A stretch of 38,318 nucleotides of DNA from Xenorhabdus thuongxuanensis (lineage in GTDB: Bacteria; Pseudomonadota; Gammaproteobacteria; Enterobacterales; Enterobacteriaceae). The notes below the pieces were generated by a model. That model was not told the origin of the DNA. It worked only from the letters and a program-made list of their open reading frames with translations, and searched no databases. The position numbers were made by a program, and so were the translations under genes. Of this stretch, positions 26,362-36,756 are shown piece by piece. Each line of letters opens with the position of its first letter. Within the stretch, counting starts at the first letter, position 1. Location of the stretch: contig NZ_MKGR01000031.1 of assembly GCF_001908095.1 (NCBI RefSeq), forward strand, positions 1-38,318, written 5' to 3'.

Positions 26362-27579
26362 ATGCGAATCATTCATACATCTGACTGGCATCTTGGCCAA
26401 TATTTCTTTACTAAAAGCCGCGCCGCTGAACATAAGTATTTTTTGCAGTGGTTGATTGAAAAAATCGTGCAACATCAAGTTGACGCACTCATTATTGCCG
26501 GTGATATTTTTGATACCGGTTCCCCGCCCAGCTACGCACGCGAACTTTATAACAAATTCATTGTGGCACTACAGCCTACAGGCTGCCAACTTGTCATTCT
26601 CGGTGGAAACCATGATTCCGTTGCCACACTCAATGAATCTAAATCCCTTCTCTCTTACCTGAATACTACTGTGATTGCTAATGCTGAAACCGAAGATATA
26701 GCACAGCAGATAAAGATCCTGCATAACAGAAATAGTAATGCAGGAGCGATTCTCTGCGCTATTCCCTATCTGCGTCCACGGGATATCATCACCAGCCAGG
26801 CTGGGCAATCTGGCACACAAAAACAACAGGCGCTACAGGATGCTATCACCGAATATTACCACAGACTCTACCAGCAAGCCTGTGCGTTACGAGAACAGCT
26901 CGGCCAGCCATTACCGATTATTGCCACTGGTCACCTCACTACAGTGGGAGCTTCCACTACGGATTCCGTTCGCGATATTTACATTGGCACATTAGAGGCC
27001 TTCCCCGCACAATCCTTCCCTCCTGCTGACTATATTGCACTGGGGCATATCCACCGCCCGCAAATCATCGGTAAATCAGAGCATATCCGCTATAGCGGCT
27101 CCCCTATTCCGCTCAGTTTTGATGAAGTGGGGCAGGAGAAAAGTGTCTGCTTAGTGGATTTTAAAGCAGGCAAGCTCGATAGCATCACACTTTTACCGAT
27201 CCCACATTATCAGCCTATGCAGCTTATTCGTGGTAATTTGAAACAAATCGAAGAGCAATTACAATCTTTCAAGGAATATCAAGGAAAGCGTCCGGTTTGG
27301 CTGGATATTGAAGTCGCAACCCAAGATTACCTGCCCGATATCCAAAAACGCATCCAAACCCTCAGTGAAGGCCTGCCTGTTGAAATTATTCTGCTACGCC
27401 GCAGCAAAAGCGCTCGCCAACTGTCATTGTCTGAACAAAATAAAGAAACACTTACCGAGCTAAGCGTAGATGAAGTCTTCGAGCGTCGTTTAGCGCTGGC
27501 GGAAATCGATGACCCCGCACAAAAACAACGCTTGACTACTTTGTTTAGACAAACGCTGGATGATATTTCTCAGCAATAA
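26362..27579 (+). CDS. sbcD: Nuclease SbcCD subunit D
   Basis: A 405-residue Mre11-like nuclease that with SbcC cuts DNA hairpins and ends. It carries the five phosphoesterase motifs: SDWHLGQ (about 7-13), GDIFDTG (about 49-55), GGNHDS, ATGHLTT and ALGHIHRPQ, providing the two-metal site. Length matches E. coli SbcD (400). ATG 26362 gives the family start MRIIHTSDWHLG; the longer ATG at 26323 is rejected because the family never has the extra 13 residues. It ends 17 bases before sbcC, with which it forms an operon that diverges from phoB. Confidence 0.95.
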   Translation: MRIIHTSDWHLGQYFFTKSRAAEHKYFLQWLIEKIVQHQVDALIIAGDIFDTGSPPSYARELYNKFIVALQPTGCQLVILGGNHDSVATLNESKSLLSYLNTTVIANAETEDIAQQIKILHNRNSNAGAILCAIPYLRPRDIITSQAGQSGTQKQQALQDAITEYYHRLYQQACALREQLGQPLPIIATGHLTTVGASTTDSVRDIYIGTLEAFPAQSFPPADYIALGHIHRPQIIGKSEHIRYSGSPIPLSFDEVGQEKSVCLVDFKAGKLDSITLLPIPHYQPMQLIRGNLKQIEEQLQSFKEYQGKRPVWLDIEVATQDYLPDIQKRIQTLSEGLPVEIILLRRSKSARQLSLSEQNKETLTELSVDEVFERRLALAEIDDPAQKQRLTTLFRQTLDDISQQ

Positions 27580-27596
27580 CATGAAGAGAACATGCC

Positions 27597-30500
27597 ATGA
27601 AAATTCTTAGCTTACGGCTGAAAAATATCAACTCCCTGCAAGGTGAGTGGAAAATTGACTTTACGGCAGAACCATTTGCCAACAATGGATTATTTGCCAT
27701 TATCGGCCCAACTGGTGCAGGAAAAACCTCCTTATTGGATGCCATTTGCCTCGCCCTTTATCATGAAACACCAAGGCTAAACACCATTTCTGCTTCGCAA
27801 AATGAATTAATGACCCGTCATACCGCAGAGTGTCTTGCTGAAGTAGAATTTGAAGTCAAAGGCATTACTTATCGGGCATTTTGGAGTCAGCGCCGTGCTC
27901 GCAACCAAGCAAATGGTAAACTCCAGTCCCCAAAAGTAGAATTGGCCCTCAAAAAAGAGGGAAAAATCCTGGCTGATAAAATTCCAGAGAAAAAAGAAAA
28001 AATTGCCGAAATAACTGGACTGGATTTCAGCCGTTTTACCAAATCTATGCTTTTGTCACAGGGAAATTTTGCCGCATTTTTAAATGCACAGGATAAAGAT
28101 CGGGCAGATCTACTGGAAGAACTAACCGGTACAGAAATTTACGGCATTCTGTCCCAGGAAATTTACCAACGTCATAAAGAGGCACAATCTGAACTGAACA
28201 TTCAGCAGGCTAAAGTCTCTTCCATTGAATTACTCACGCCAGAGCAACAACAGGCATACAAAAATCAACAACAACAGCTTATTGCAGAAGAAACCCAATT
28301 CAGCCAACAAATAAAAGCATTGCAAACAGCCGAGCAGTGGTTGTTACGACAGGATGAGCTACAGCAATCACTGGTCAGCAGTGCTTCGCTTTTGCAACAA
28401 ACTGAGCAAGTAATTCAAGAAGCACAACCTCAATTGCATCAACTTGCTGCTAGCGAACCAGCAGAGAAAATCCGTCCATTATGGGATGCACAAAACCGAG
28501 CCACTCATGAAAAACAGCGGATCGTGGAACAACGCACAAAAATAGAGCATGAACGCCAACAACAACTGGCAATGCTGCAACCTGCTGAACAGCAACTGGC
28601 GCAGTTGGAGAAAAAACGGGAAGAGCATCAACAGCATCAAAATCAGCAAGAAAAGCTCATCTCAGAGCAAATTATGCCACTCGATCATAAAATTGATATT
28701 CAATCTAAAGATCTACTGAAGCTTGAACAAGAAATCGCAGGACAAAACCGCGATCTCACAGACATCTTATCCCAACACCAAACCACACAAGATCGAACGG
28801 TTGCCTTAAATAACGAACAAAAGACGTTGGAATCCTACTATGAGCAACACCCTTATTACCGCAATTTGGACAGCAAGCTGCCAGAATGGAAACAGCTATT
28901 CACTCGCCAGAAAGAACGACAAGAAAAAGTAGACCAGCTTACCCAAAGTACCCAACAAATTGGCTCAGAGCTTGCCCGTACAACCGGTTATTTACATAAA
29001 TTGGATGCAGAATTATCTAAACAGCAAGAACAGAGCCAAATACTGCGTAACAGCTTTACCGCTGCTGCAAACCAACTCACAACGTTGCAGAAAAAGCATC
29101 CATTGGAACAGTTGCGGAAAAATTTAGAGAATTATCAGAAACAATTGGTATCACAGAACCAATTGGAGATCTTGCTTCCCCATATCCAACAATTACAAAC
29201 CATGATCTCAACGGATCAAAACCAATTGATCCAATCTCAAGCACTGGTAAAAGCCTTACCTGAACAGATCGCAACCTTCAATCAACAGTTGGCAGATAAG
29301 CAGCAACATTATGACGATCTCACCAATCGAATTCGTTTGGAACAACGGATAGTCAGCCTGGAAAAAGAACGGGCACAATTAAAAGAAGGTGAATCTTGTC
29401 CACTTTGCGGTTCAACTCATCATCCTTTAATCAACGAATACCAGAACATTGCCCTACCACATTCAGAAGAGCGCCTGAAAACCCTGCACCAACAAATTGA
29501 TCAACTGCAAGAAAATCGTACAGCCCTACAGCAAAAACAACAGCTTCAGCAGCAGCAGGGCGAACAATTGCAGAAAAATATCGCACAACACCATACTAAA
29601 TTGGCGGAATTGGTTAAACAATGGGAACACCATTGCCAGCAGTTACAGGCTACAGAATTACCGATGGAAGCAGAGAAGGTTAATCACTTTATCAGTCAAC
29701 GACAATCTGCTTATCACCGACACCAAGCTCAACAGGAAGCGTTATTACAGGCAGAGAAAAACTATCAAGCAGCCGAAAAAGCACTTGCTGCCAACCGAGA
29801 ACAATACCAAGCCTGTGAAAAGAGTATTGAACTGGAAAAATTCAAACAGGATTCAGCTCAAAAACAATTGGCAGAAAAAACAGCGGAAGCTCAACAAATA
29901 GAAGCCGACTATGCAACAACAGCACAACAGTTAAACAAGGAATTACAGCCAACCCCTTTCACACTCCCTGCCTATCATGAAACCGAAAACTGGCTGCAAC
30001 AGCGTGAACAAGAATTAAAAAACTACCACGATTCACGGGAGAAATTGCAGCAACTACAAAAAGAACAAGCAGCCTTGCAAAGCAAACTGAGTGAACTAGA
30101 CAAACAAAAAAATAAGCTCTCTACTCACCTTCATACTTTGAGGGAACAACAGCAGCAGCAAATGCATTTATTAGAACAAACGCGTCAGGAACGTCAGCGT
30201 TTATTTGGCGAACAATCCATCATTGCCGTTCGTCAGGCTTTGCAGCAAAAAACCAATGAATTGGAGCTCGCCTACAAACAAGCCACTTACCATCTGCAAA
30301 CACAGCAAAACAAAATGAGTCAATTAATCGGTGCTGCCAGTGAAATAGAAAAAAGCCTCATCACTGCCGAAGCAAACTACAAACTTGCTATCAGCCATTT
30401 CCAAACAGGCTTAGAACAGCAAGGCTTTTCCGATCAACCATCCTTTGAACATGCCTTATTGGAACCGAAACAACGGGAAAAATTACAACAGTTACAAGAA

Positions 30501-31277
30501 AAACTTGAACAGCAACAATTGCAAGCTAAAACACGGCATCATGAATCAGAAGTGGCCTTGCAGCGACATACAGAAACGCAGCCACAGTTGCTTAATCAGT
30601 ATGAACCTCAACAATTATCCACCATATTGACCTACGTTACGGCTAAGTTGAAACACAACAACCAACAACAAGGTGAAGTCAGAACCCTATTGAGCAGTGA
30701 TGCAACTCGCCGCCAACACCAACACGAGTTACTGGCACAGATAGCACTCTCACAGCAAGCATATGATGATTGGAGTTATCTTAATAATCTCATTGGTTCT
30801 GCCGATGGCGCTAAATTCCGCCGTTTTGCTCAAGGCCTGACATTGGATCATCTCGTACATCTGGCAAATATCCGATTGGAAAAATTACATGGGCGCTACT
30901 ACTTGCAACGCAAAGATGACGGCGGACTGGAATTACAAGTCGTTGACACCTGGCAAGCGGATGCCATGAGGGATACCAAAACGCTTTCTGGAGGAGAAAG
31001 TTTCCTTGTCAGCCTTGCTCTTGCACTCGCTTTGTCTGATCTAGTGAGTAACAAGACACAAATAGAATCCCTGTTCCTTGATGAAGGGTTTGGCACGCTT
31101 GATCCTGAAACTTTGGATATCGCTTTGGATGCACTGGATCACCTTAATGCATCAGGAAAAACTATCGGAGTCATTAGTCATGTAGACGCATTAAAAGAGC
31201 GAATTCCTGTTCAAATAAAAGTAGAAAAAAAGAATGGATTAGGTTTCAGTCAATTAGCTGCAGAATTTCGGGTTTAA
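27597..31277 (+). CDS. sbcC: Nuclease SbcCD subunit C, long form
   Basis: A 1226-residue Rad50-like SMC ATPase. Walker [10 protein letters not shown] lies near residues 37-45; the zinc hook CPLCG lies near 600 at the tip of two long, glutamine-rich coiled coils; the ABC signature KTLSGGES (about 1126-1133) and Walker [10 protein letters not shown] (about 1157-1165) close the head. E. coli SbcC has about 1048 residues, so the arms here are longer by roughly 90 residues each, with many Gln-Gln runs. It clamps DNA and feeds SbcD. The start ATG 27597 follows a GAAGAGAA stretch 17 bases after sbcD. A strong plus-strand terminator lies about 90 bases after the stop. Confidence 0.95.
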   Translation: MKILSLRLKNINSLQGEWKIDFTAEPFANNGLFAIIGPTGAGKTSLLDAICLALYHETPRLNTISASQNELMTRHTAECLAEVEFEVKGITYRAFWSQRRARNQANGKLQSPKVELALKKEGKILADKIPEKKEKIAEITGLDFSRFTKSMLLSQGNFAAFLNAQDKDRADLLEELTGTEIYGILSQEIYQRHKEAQSELNIQQAKVSSIELLTPEQQQAYKNQQQQLIAEETQFSQQIKALQTAEQWLLRQDELQQSLVSSASLLQQTEQVIQEAQPQLHQLAASEPAEKIRPLWDAQNRATHEKQRIVEQRTKIEHERQQQLAMLQPAEQQLAQLEKKREEHQQHQNQQEKLISEQIMPLDHKIDIQSKDLLKLEQEIAGQNRDLTDILSQHQTTQDRTVALNNEQKTLESYYEQHPYYRNLDSKLPEWKQLFTRQKERQEKVDQLTQSTQQIGSELARTTGYLHKLDAELSKQQEQSQILRNSFTAAANQLTTLQKKHPLEQLRKNLENYQKQLVSQNQLEILLPHIQQLQTMISTDQNQLIQSQALVKALPEQIATFNQQLADKQQHYDDLTNRIRLEQRIVSLEKERAQLKEGESCPLCGSTHHPLINEYQNIALPHSEERLKTLHQQIDQLQENRTALQQKQQLQQQQGEQLQKNIAQHHTKLAELVKQWEHHCQQLQATELPMEAEKVNHFISQRQSAYHRHQAQQEALLQAEKNYQAAEKALAANREQYQACEKSIELEKFKQDSAQKQLAEKTAEAQQIEADYATTAQQLNKELQPTPFTLPAYHETENWLQQREQELKNYHDSREKLQQLQKEQAALQSKLSELDKQKNKLSTHLHTLREQQQQQMHLLEQTRQERQRLFGEQSIIAVRQALQQKTNELELAYKQATYHLQTQQNKMSQLIGAASEIEKSLITAEANYKLAISHFQTGLEQQGFSDQPSFEHALLEPKQREKLQQLQEKLEQQQLQAKTRHHESEVALQRHTETQPQLLNQYEPQQLSTILTYVTAKLKHNNQQQGEVRTLLSSDATRRQHQHELLAQIALSQQAYDDWSYLNNLIGSADGAKFRRFAQGLTLDHLVHLANIRLEKLHGRYYLQRKDDGGLELQVVDTWQADAMRDTKTLSGGESFLVSLALALALSDLVSNKTQIESLFLDEGFGTLDPETLDIALDALDHLNASGKTIGVISHVDALKERIPVQIKVEKKNGLGFSQLAAEFRV

Positions 31278-31359
31278 ACATGGAAATCAAATAATAACAA
31301 CCGCCTGAGCAATGTGTATGGTGTGTATATAATATTCGAAGCGGAAAGGAGGCTAGCCT

Positions 31360-31389
31360 ATGGAGAGCCTGCTTAAGCAGGCTCTTTAA
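31360..31389 (+). CDS. Possible 9-residue mini-ORF overlapping the sbcC terminator
   Basis: AAGGAGG (31346-31352), a near-ideal ribosome binding site, is followed after seven bases by ATG GAG AGC and a frame encoding MESLLKQAL, stop TAA 31387-31389. Most of the frame lies inside the terminator stem. A TATAAT occurs at 31328-31333, though with no good -35. If transcribed, the RNA would be only about 55 bases. This may be chance; there is no evidence of a product. Confidence 0.2.
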   Translation: MESLLKQAL

Positions 31390-31393
31390 TTTA
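31364..31393 (+). terminator. Intrinsic terminator downstream of sbcC
   Basis: AGAGCCTGC (31364-31372) pairs perfectly with GCAGGCTCT (31377-31385) around a 4-base loop, then TTTAATTT. It lies between the convergent sbcC and oppA and may also slow minus-strand transcription past oppA. Confidence 0.8.
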
Positions 31394-33013
31394 GTGCTTA
31401 ATAATATAAAGATCCTTCGTTGATATCATCCCTAGAAGGTCGGAGTAATAGCCACCAATATAAGGCTTAACCAATATCGCAGTGACATAGTAATAAACGG
31501 GTATAATAGGAGTATCTTTTGTCATAATATCGAGCGAATGTTGAAAATCTTCTTTTTTGTTAGTTTCTCCTGCTTTACGAATCCAATTATCGAAGTCTTT
31601 ATTAGAATAAAATGAGGTATTATTTGTTTGATTTGTTGTAAATATATTAAAAAAAGACATCGGGTTATTATAATCGCCAATCCATCCACCTCTAACGACG
31701 TCAAATTTACCTTGATGTTCATTCTCCAACATAACTTTCCACTCTTCAGTTTGTATATTAGCAATAACGCCGAGATTCTTTTTCCACATTGAGGTTGCAG
31801 CAATAGCAACTTTTTTATGTAAGCCTGATGAATTATAAACCAAATTAAATTTAAGAGGATGATCTTTATTAAAACCCGCTTCATTTAATAACTGTTTGGC
31901 TTTCTCATTACGTTGCTCTTGTGTCCATGATACATAATCAGGTTGTTTAAATTTAAAACCACCAATTCCAGGAGGCAAGATTGTGTAAGCAGGTATTTGC
32001 CCTTGGGCAACGACTTTATTGGCAATAATATTTCTATCCAAAGCAAGACTTAGCGCTTGTCGGATCCTAATATCTTTAAACAATGGTTCTTTATTGTTAA
32101 ACTGATAGTAATATGTACTAAGTATAGGCGAAATATGAACTTGTGAACTTATATTTTTCTTTAATAAGGCAAACGATTCTAATGGAATTGTAAATGTAAT
32201 ATCTATTTCTCCAGCCAGATAACGATTTAAATCTGATATATCTGATGACAATGGAAGATAAGTCACTTTATTAATAACAGTATTTTTATTATCCCAATAA
32301 TAAGGATTTCTCACTCCAACAATTTTCTCATTCACTTTCCATTCTGCTAATTTAAATGCACCACTAGAAACAAAAAACTCAGGTTGAGTCCATTTATCTC
32401 CATATTTTTCAACAATTTTTTTGCTAATCGGAGACGTAATAGTGAACGCCAGCATCTGCAAAAAATATCCAACCGGTTTTTCTAGCCTTACCTCCAAGGT
32501 CGAATCATCCAAGGCTTTTACACCGAGATCCTCCACTTTTTTCTTTCCAGCCAAAACTTCTTTAGCATTCACCACAGAAGCATCAACAAAATAGCTACCA
32601 TATGGAGAAAGTGTTTTAGGATTTGTCAGCCGTCGCCAACTAAAAACAACATCATAAGCGGTAATGGGTGTACCATCAGACCATTTGATTCCTTTCCTCA
32701 AATGGAAAATCCACGTTTGATTATCCTTCGTTTCCCAGCTTGCAGCCAATTTGGGTATGATCTGGCCTTGTTTATCCGTGCCCACTAACGTATCAAAGAA
32801 ATCATTGATAATATTTAGTGCTATATTACCTTCGACTTTATCGACATCCAGTGAAGCAGGCTCTGCACCATTATTGCGAACAATTTCTTGTTTTTCCGCT
32901 AATTGTGTGCCAAGTGGAATAACTGCGGAATAAGACGATGTGATACTACTCAATATAATACTGATAAAGTAACCTAATGTTTTAATTATTTTTTTGCTGA
33001 TTTGATTTAACAT
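31391..33013 (-). CDS. oppA: Periplasmic oligopeptide-binding protein OppA, copy 1
   Basis: A 540-residue solute-binding protein of family SBP_bac_5. A signal peptide (to about SYSA, residue 29) is followed by QEIVRNNGAEPASLD, WETKDNQTWIFHLRKGIKWS, DGTPITAYDVVFSWRRL and LNRYLAGEIDI, all typical of enteric OppA. It would capture short peptides for an OppBCDF importer, but no permease genes are in this window. Start ATG 33013 is chosen because GGGGAG (33021-33026) sits seven bases before it; the ATG at 33028 overlaps that site's own upstream bases and has none. There is no lipobox cysteine, so it is soluble. It is a close paralogue of the copies at 35061 and 36757. Confidence 0.93.
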   Translation of the reverse strand: MLNQISKKIIKTLGYFISIILSSITSSYSAVIPLGTQLAEKQEIVRNNGAEPASLDVDKVEGNIALNIINDFFDTLVGTDKQGQIIPKLAASWETKDNQTWIFHLRKGIKWSDGTPITAYDVVFSWRRLTNPKTLSPYGSYFVDASVVNAKEVLAGKKKVEDLGVKALDDSTLEVRLEKPVGYFLQMLAFTITSPISKKIVEKYGDKWTQPEFFVSSGAFKLAEWKVNEKIVGVRNPYYWDNKNTVINKVTYLPLSSDISDLNRYLAGEIDITFTIPLESFALLKKNISSQVHISPILSTYYYQFNNKEPLFKDIRIRQALSLALDRNIIANKVVAQGQIPAYTILPPGIGGFKFKQPDYVSWTQEQRNEKAKQLLNEAGFNKDHPLKFNLVYNSSGLHKKVAIAATSMWKKNLGVIANIQTEEWKVMLENEHQGKFDVVRGGWIGDYNNPMSFFNIFTTNQTNNTSFYSNKDFDNWIRKAGETNKKEDFQHSLDIMTKDTPIIPVYYYVTAILVKPYIGGYYSDLLGMISTKDLYIIKH

Positions 33014-33662
33014 GTCATGTCTCCCCATAGCTGTGCTGTAATTATTTATTTTTATCCTCCATTTTGTTTTCTATCCATGTTACAGCATGACATGCTATTT
33101 ATTACTCAATAAATTATTTAGTGCAACAACAATAAATTTTTTATTGAGTATTTTTCAAATAGGTATTTAACATCACATTTTAATTTTCCATTTTAAATCA
33201 ATTTAATATAGAAAATTCATTTAAACATACTCGCAATTAATTAAAAACCCATCCTAGAAATATAAAGAAATACTGTATTTATAACGATGTATTTATATCT
33301 ATATATTTATGCACAATAGTTTTCAAACTACTGCACAGTAGCAAAGAAAATAATTAATAGATTAGTTTAATGTTTTAAAACAATCATAAGGTAAGCTACG
33401 AGTTCCTTTTCCCGATTGAAGTAGTCTTTCAGATAGCCACTCGCCCAGCATGCATCAATTTAAGGGATGGTATATGGGGGTATCAGATGAATTCTCATGG
33501 CCGTTAGCATGATCTTATTTGAATAAGAAATCAGCATCTTTAATGATTATGGGTATAGTTTGTCTATTATTTAAAAGATTACCTCAATTTTTATTGTGCT
33601 TTAGGTCAAGGTTATTGTATAAAAAAGAGGAGTAAAGAAATAAAAAAACATAAGGTTGTCTA
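33014..33662. other. AT-rich divergent intergenic region between oppA copy 1 and gltP
   Basis: About 650 bases with no intact gene. It holds the palindromes at 33084-33096 and 33371-33382 (TGTTTTAAAACA), and a more GC-balanced patch (33400-33520) with short open frames in two plus-strand phases, perhaps a scar of a lost gene; no family was recognised. The gltP site AAGG lies seven bases before its ATG. The promoters of both flanking genes should be here, but I could not fix their boxes. Confidence 0.4.
33084..33096. promoter_or_regulatory. Palindrome upstream of oppA copy 1
   Basis: AGCATG and CATGCT flank a single A, a perfect 6-1-6 palindrome about 71 bases before the oppA start. It could be an operator. 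No copy was seen before the other oppA genes, so a shared regulator is not supported. Confidence 0.3.
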
Positions 33663-34976
33663 ATGAATAAGACCGAAACAGTTAATAAAAAGAAATTTAA
33701 ATTTGGGCTAGGCTGGCAAATTTTAGCTGCTCTTATATTAGGAATTATTGTAGGAGCAGTTTTACATGACAATGAATACAAACAGTGGTTAATTGTTAAT
33801 GTACTTTCTCCTGCTGGTAAAATATTTATCCAGCTTATTAAGATGATTGTTGTTCCGATTGTCATCTCAACATTAGTTGTTGGCATTGCTGGTGTTGGTA
33901 ATACTAAGCAATTAGGAAAACTAGGCTTCAAAACAATTGTGTATTTTGAGATAGTCACAACAATTGCAATAATTGTAGGCATTTTTTTGGCAAATACGTT
34001 TAAACCTGGTGTAGGTATAGATATGTCTACTCTCCACCAAGTAGATATCTCTCAATATGAACGTACAACACAGCAGGTTGAAAGTCATTCACATGGTATT
34101 GTTAATACTATTCTATCATTAGTACCTGATAATATTTTTGCTGCGATGTCCAGTGGCGACATGTTGCCCGTTATTTTCTTTGCCGCGTTATTTGGTTTAG
34201 GCTTATCATCACTACCGAATGAAAAAAAACAACCTTTATTAACGGTATTACAAACATTCTCTGAAACCATGTTCAGGGTTACTCATATTATTATGATGTA
34301 TGCTCCAATCGGAGTATTCTCGTTGATCTCAGTAACAGTGGCTAACTTCGGGTTTAGCTCATTATTGCCATTGATAAAATTAGTTATTTTGGTTCACTGT
34401 GCAATTCTATTTTTCGCTATCGTCATTCTTGGTTTAATTGCACGCTACTGCAATATCAACATTTTTATACTCTTTAAAATCCTCAAAGATGAATTACTGT
34501 TAGCCTATTCTACTGCCAGCTCAGAAACCGTATTACCCCGCATCATGGATAAAATGGAACAATATGGTGCGTCAAAATCAGTGACTAGCTTTGTTATTCC
34601 GATTGGTTATTCATTTAATCTCGATGGCTCAACGCTGTATCAGAGTATCGCCGCTATTTTTATTGCCCAACTCTATGGAATAGATTTATCGCTTTGGCAA
34701 GAAATTACGCTTGTCCTCACATTGATTATTACCTCAAAAGGAATTGCCGGTGTTCCAGGAGTCTCTTTCGTTGTTCTGTTAGCAACGTTGGGAAGTGTGG
34801 GGATTCCATTAGAGGGTTTAGCCTTCATTGCGGGTATTGACCGAATTCTTGATATGGCTCGTACCGCATTAAATGTAGTCGGTAATGCACTCGCTGCACT
34901 TGTTGTGGCTAAATGGGAGAGACAATTTGATCAGCAAAAAGCTAAACAATATGAAGAATCACTAATTTCTGAATAA
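33663..34976 (+). CDS. gltP: Glutamate/aspartate:proton symporter GltP
   Basis: A 437-residue inner-membrane carrier of the dicarboxylate/amino acid:cation symporter family. It is very close to E. coli GltP along its length: LLSPAGKIFI-like start helix, LIKMIVVPIVISTLVVGIAG, the serine-rich hairpin STASSETVLPRIMDKM, GYSFNLDGSTLYQSIAAIFI and TSKGIAGVPGVSFVVLLATL, which form the substrate site. About eight helices and two re-entrant hairpins are expected. ATG 33663 follows AAGG at seven bases. It lies between two oppA paralogues in the opposite orientation, with its own terminator, and could take up glutamate released by Ggt or peptidases. Confidence 0.95.
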   Translation: MNKTETVNKKKFKFGLGWQILAALILGIIVGAVLHDNEYKQWLIVNVLSPAGKIFIQLIKMIVVPIVISTLVVGIAGVGNTKQLGKLGFKTIVYFEIVTTIAIIVGIFLANTFKPGVGIDMSTLHQVDISQYERTTQQVESHSHGIVNTILSLVPDNIFAAMSSGDMLPVIFFAALFGLGLSSLPNEKKQPLLTVLQTFSETMFRVTHIIMMYAPIGVFSLISVTVANFGFSSLLPLIKLVILVHCAILFFAIVILGLIARYCNINIFILFKILKDELLLAYSTASSETVLPRIMDKMEQYGASKSVTSFVIPIGYSFNLDGSTLYQSIAAIFIAQLYGIDLSLWQEITLVLTLIITSKGIAGVPGVSFVVLLATLGSVGIPLEGLAFIAGIDRILDMARTALNVVGNALAALVVAKWERQFDQQKAKQYEESLISE

Positions 34977-35002
34977 CATTTATTTTTAGTCGTATTATCC
35001 TG

Positions 35003-35033
35003 AAAGGAAAAGCAAGAATTGCTTTTCCTTTTT
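35003..35033 (+). terminator. Intrinsic terminator of gltP
   Basis: AAAGGAAAAGCA (35003-35014) pairs perfectly over 12 bases with TGCTTTTCCTTT (35020-35031) around a 5-base loop and ends in five T. Read on the minus strand it also has A/U-rich flanks and may help end oppA copy 2. Confidence 0.85.
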
Positions 35034-35060
35034 AACCGATATCACGCTCCACTACGGTTA

Positions 35061-36683
35061 TTAATGCTCGATGATATAAAGATCTTTTGTGAAATATTCA
35101 CCTCTTGTATTAATATTAAATCCGCCAACATAAGGTTTAACCATATTATGGTTCACATAAAAATAAATTGGAATAGCAGGTAATTCTTTGGTTAAGATAT
35201 CTGATGCCTGTTGATAATAATCTTTAGCATTATTACTGCTTGCTTTTTCCACTAATTTATCAAACTCAACATTTTCATACATAGATGTATTTTTGACTTG
35301 ATTAGATGAAAATATGGATAAAAATGTCATCGGACTATTATAATCTGCAACCCATGCCCTCCGGATAACATCAAATTTCCCCTGATGCATATTATCCAAC
35401 ATGACTTTCCATTCTTGATTCTGCAAAACAGCCTTTATATCAAGATTTTTCTTCCACATTGAACTCACCGCAATAGCAATTTTTTTATGTCCTTCCTGAG
35501 TGTTATAAAGCAGATTAAAGGTAAGAGGGTTATTTTGATTAAACCCAGCTTCATTCAATAACTCTTTCGCTTTAGCAATACGCTGATCCTGAGTCCAGGA
35601 AGCATAATCAGGTTGTTTAAAATTAAAACCGCCTATATTTGGCGTGAGCATTGTATAAGCGGGTAATTGTCCCTGTCCCAATATCTTATCCACAATGATA
35701 TCGCGATCTATGGCTAAACTCAGTGCCTGCCTGACTCTGACATCATTAAATGGTGGTTTTTTATTATTAAACTCATAGAAATAGACTGTGGCTTTAGGAG
35801 AAATACGTACCTGATCAGGCAATGTTTTCTTCAGTGATGGAAAAGATTCTGCGGCAATAGTATGAGTAATATCGATTTCTCCCGCCAGATAACGGTTTAA
35901 ATCTGCTTTTTCTGAAGAGAGCGGAAGATAGGTTACTTTATTGATCACCGTATTTTTATTATCCCAATATAGAGGATTTCTGACCCCGATTATTTTTTCA
36001 TTGACAACCCACTCAGAGAGTTTATACGGACCACTTCCCACAAAGACCTCTGGCCTGGTCCATTTATCACCATGTTGTTTTACTGCCTTTTCACTTATCG
36101 GAAACATAACAGGATGAGTCAGCATCTGTAGAAAATCTCCGACAGGTTTATCCAGTCTCACCTCTAGCGTCTTGTCATCCAACGCTTTTACCCCAAGCTC
36201 TTCCGTTTTTTTCTTACCCGTCAATACCTGATTTGCATTCACTACAGCAGCATTTTCAAGATAACTCCCATAAGGGGAAATGGTATCGGGATCAATCAAA
36301 CGCCGCCAACTGAATACCACATCATGAGCCGTAATGGGTGAACCATCTGACCACTTGATATCTTTTCTTAAATGAAAAATCCAGGTTTTATTATCATTAG
36401 TTTCCCAACTGGCTGCTAACCTTGGCTCAATATTACCCTGACTATTAACCTGAATCAGACCATCAAAAAAATCATTAATAATATTAAATTCGACATCACT
36501 TGAAACTTTATGTGTATCCAATGAAGCGGGTTCTGAACCATTATTACGCACAATTTCCTGTTTAGCGGCCAGTTTTACTCCTTCAGGAACAACAGCGGAA
36601 TAAGATATTGCTATATTCCCAAACATGGCAGCGATAGCCAAAGAGAGAACTTTTATCTTTTTATTTATCGTTATTTTCTTCAC
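35061..36683 (-). CDS. oppA: Periplasmic oligopeptide-binding protein OppA, copy 2
   Basis: A 540-residue SBP_bac_5 protein, the same length as copy 1 and alignable end to end. A signal peptide with KKITINKKIKVLSLAIAAMF ends near SYSA. Family marks are QEIVRNNGSEPASLD, NIINDFFDGLI, WSDGSPITAHDVVFSWRRL and NRYLAGEIDITHTI. The start is probably GTG 36683, with AAGGA six bases upstream; a TTG at 36689 in the same frame touches that site and is less likely. It captures peptides in the periplasm for a permease encoded elsewhere. It lies 73 bases downstream of the broken copy 3 and probably shares or inherits its promoter region. Confidence 0.93.
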   Translation of the reverse strand: MKKITINKKIKVLSLAIAAMFGNIAISYSAVVPEGVKLAAKQEIVRNNGSEPASLDTHKVSSDVEFNIINDFFDGLIQVNSQGNIEPRLAASWETNDNKTWIFHLRKDIKWSDGSPITAHDVVFSWRRLIDPDTISPYGSYLENAAVVNANQVLTGKKKTEELGVKALDDKTLEVRLDKPVGDFLQMLTHPVMFPISEKAVKQHGDKWTRPEVFVGSGPYKLSEWVVNEKIIGVRNPLYWDNKNTVINKVTYLPLSSEKADLNRYLAGEIDITHTIAAESFPSLKKTLPDQVRISPKATVYFYEFNNKKPPFNDVRVRQALSLAIDRDIIVDKILGQGQLPAYTMLTPNIGGFNFKQPDYASWTQDQRIAKAKELLNEAGFNQNNPLTFNLLYNTQEGHKKIAIAVSSMWKKNLDIKAVLQNQEWKVMLDNMHQGKFDVIRRAWVADYNSPMTFLSIFSSNQVKNTSMYENVEFDKLVEKASSNNAKDYYQQASDILTKELPAIPIYFYVNHNMVKPYVGGFNINTRGEYFTKDLYIIEH

Positions 36684-36756
36684 ATTCAATCCTTCATAAC
36701 TGTATTTATTTTTTATATTTCAATCCGACACTTCTCTACAACGCATTGATTTACAT

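Noticed and set aside
29497-29901. 134-codon frame within sbcC
   Set aside because: Out-of-frame reading of the CAA/CAG-rich coiled-coil region; Asn/Lys-rich low complexity.
33042-33062. Six-codon frame ATG GAG GAT in the oppA copy 1 leader
   Set aside because: No ribosome binding site precedes it; too short to distinguish from chance.
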